Source of the DNA: an uncultured Solobacterium sp.
Lineage (GTDB): Bacteria > Bacillota_I > Bacilli_A > Erysipelotrichales > Erysipelotrichaceae
Reading direction: 5' to 3'
Assembly: GCA_937910655.1 (NCBI GenBank)
Contig: CALEMV010000348.1
Coordinates: 1-6,259, forward strand
Length of the DNA stretch: 6,259 bases
Shown here piece after piece: positions 5,138 to 6,259 of this stretch (its first letter is position 1; each line of letters starts with the position of its first letter). The notes under the pieces were generated by a model, which made no database searches, was not told the origin of the DNA, and worked only from the letters and a program-made list of their open reading frames with translations. The position numbers and the translations under genes are program-made.

Positions 5138-5647
5138 ATGGCATATATTTGTATTGGAAAAATTATCAATACGCATGGTATCAAAGGAGAAGTAAAGATT
5201 GAAAGTTACTCTGACTTTGATGAAGAAAGATATACCAAGGGTAAACAAGTATATATTCGTGTCGATGAGAAATATCTACCACTTACGGTAGCTTCCTATC
5301 GTAAGCACAAAGGCTTTCCGCTTGTATCTTTTGTGGACTTGCAAAATATCAACTTTGTAGAACAGTATAAGGGATGTGAAATCTACATCGATGAAGCAGA
5401 TCGTAAACAACTCAAAAAGGGCGAATACTATCGCAAAGACCTTGTTGGTTTAACAGTTGTGGATGAAGAAGGTATTACATTAGGTAGAATCATCAGCGTT
5501 GAAGAAACACTAGGTGCTCAAAATAATTTACGTCTTCAATTAGAAGACGCAAAAGAAGTGCTAATTCCTTACATTCCAATGATTGTAAAGAATGTAGATT
5601 TAGATAAAAAAGTGATGATAATTCATCGTATGGGAGGATTGTTATGA
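5138..5647 (+). CDS. rimM: Ribosome maturation factor RimM
   Basis: RimM assists maturation of the 30S head and binds S19. The 169 residues are a normal length. The N-terminal RimM domain opens with ICIGKIINTHGIKGEVKI (4-21), the family's typical 'GKI-x-x-x-HG-x-KGEVK' motif. The C-terminal PRC-barrel-like domain begins around residue 97 at YYRKDLVGLTVVDEEG, continues with LGRIISVEETLGAQNNL and VLIPYIPMIVKNVDL, and ends HRMGGLL. AAAGGAG at 5124-5130, seven bases before the ATG, sets the start. The gene sits just behind the terminator at 5093-5117, so its supply probably depends on read-through. Its last codons contain the ribosome binding site of trmD, and its TGA overlaps the trmD ATG. Confidence 0.97.
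   Translation: MAYICIGKIINTHGIKGEVKIESYSDFDEERYTKGKQVYIRVDEKYLPLTVASYRKHKGFPLVSFVDLQNINFVEQYKGCEIYIDEADRKQLKKGEYYRKDLVGLTVVDEEGITLGRIISVEETLGAQNNLRLQLEDAKEVLIPYIPMIVKNVDLDKKVMIIHRMGGLL
5632..5637 (+). promoter_or_regulatory. trmD ribosome binding site inside rimM
   Basis: GGGAGG lies within the final rimM codons, six bases before the trmD ATG at 5644. Together with the ATGA stop/start overlap it points to coupled translation of the two RNA-processing proteins. Confidence 0.75.
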
Positions 5648-6259
5648 GGATTACCGTATTAACACTATTTCCAGAGATGTATCGTGACTTTGTTAGTACT
5701 TCAATCATTGGCCGTGCGATTGAAAGAGGACTCGTTACAGTAGACTTTGTTCAGATACGTGATTTTGCCCATGACAACTATCGCCATGTGGATGATAAGC
5801 CATTTGGTGGAGGACTTGGACAAGTAATGAAATGTCAACCAGTACTGGACGCACTCAATTCTGTAAAGAGTGAAAATAGCTACAGTATGATGATGTCACC
5901 AGCAGGTAATGTCTATAACCAATCCAAGGCAAGAGAGTTATCTCAAAAAGACCACTTGATTCTATTGTGTGGACATTACGAAGGTTTTGATGCACGTATT
6001 AACAAACATGTAGATGAACTTGTCAGTATTGGAGACTACGTTCTAACGGGTGGGGAAATGGCTTCTATGGTCATTATGGATAGTGTGATTCGTTTACTGA
6101 ATGGTGTGATTCGTGAAGGTTCTACTGATGATGAATCTCATGAAAATGGATTACTTGAATATCCACAATACACCCAACCTGCAGATTACCAGGGAGATAA
6201 GGTGCCAGATATCTTATTGAGTGGTCATCATGCGAAGATCCAAGAGTGGCGTACACAAC
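5644..6259 (+). CDS. trmD: tRNA (guanine-N1-)-methyltransferase TrmD (3' partial)
   Basis: TrmD uses S-adenosylmethionine to methylate G37 next to the anticodon of tRNAs reading codons such as CCN, which prevents +1 frameshifting. 205 residues are visible, against about 240-250 for the family; the right edge cuts the gene and the frame stays open. It starts MRITVLTLFPEMY. The SPOUT trefoil-knot SAM pocket is represented by MMSPAG (83-88), LLCGHYEGFDARI (107-119) and SIGDYVLTGGE (128-138). The region carrying the catalytic acid and tRNA contacts follows (DDESHENGLLEYPQYTQP, 162-179), then VPDILLSGHHAKIQEWR. Two spellings differ from the forms I know best: GGGLGQVM at 55-62 where GGGxGMVM is usual, and YTQP where YTRP is usual. 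The second may matter for tRNA or SAM contacts but is unverified. The ATG overlaps the rimM stop as ATGA. Confidence 0.97.
   Translation, partial: MRITVLTLFPEMYRDFVSTSIIGRAIERGLVTVDFVQIRDFAHDNYRHVDDKPFGGGLGQVMKCQPVLDALNSVKSENSYSMMMSPAGNVYNQSKARELSQKDHLILLCGHYEGFDARINKHVDELVSIGDYVLTGGEMASMVIMDSVIRLLNGVIREGSTDDESHENGLLEYPQYTQPADYQGDKVPDILLSGHHAKIQEWRTQ

Overview
The window looks like an ordinary stretch of a moderately AT-rich Firmicutes (Bacillota) chromosome. Strong AGGAGG-type ribosome binding sites, a consensus SigA-type promoter, U-tract terminators and the order ffh-rpsP-khpA-rimM-trmD support this. An Erysipelotrichia-like member is my best guess, because ylxM is not next to ffh and there is no ylqD between khpA and rimM. 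That placement is inference, not proof. All nine genes are on the + strand, and I saw no mobile element, CRISPR array, tRNA or rRNA.

Left part (1-2690): three apparently independent units. The first is the 3' portion of a PucR-type helix-turn-helix regulator, whose reading frame is open to the left edge. The second is a 70-residue single-pass membrane protein with four evenly spaced cysteines (FeoB-associated/'p12' type), closed by a terminator. The third is a PLP-dependent Cys/Met-metabolism enzyme of the cystathionine lyase/synthase family, closed by a strong terminator.

Right part (2690-6259): a short single-OB-fold SSB-like gene, then ffh (SRP GTPase), rpsP (ribosomal protein S16), khpA (KH-domain RNA-binding protein), rimM (30S maturation factor) and trmD (tRNA m1G37 methyltransferase, cut by the right edge). 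This is the conserved translation and protein-targeting cluster. rpsP has its own perfect-consensus promoter. A strong intrinsic terminator with a UACG tetraloop lies between khpA and rimM, with the khpA stop codon at the base of its stem. It probably lowers rimM-trmD expression relative to rpsP-khpA. rimM and trmD overlap by four bases.

I found no clear new biological system. The points most worth a second look are the terminator inside the ribosomal operon, a long-range inverted repeat that could sequester the ffh ribosome binding site only on transcripts arriving from ssb, substrate-pocket residues of the PLP enzyme that differ from canonical cystathionine gamma-lyases, and the CX3CX3CX3C membrane miniprotein away from any feoB gene.
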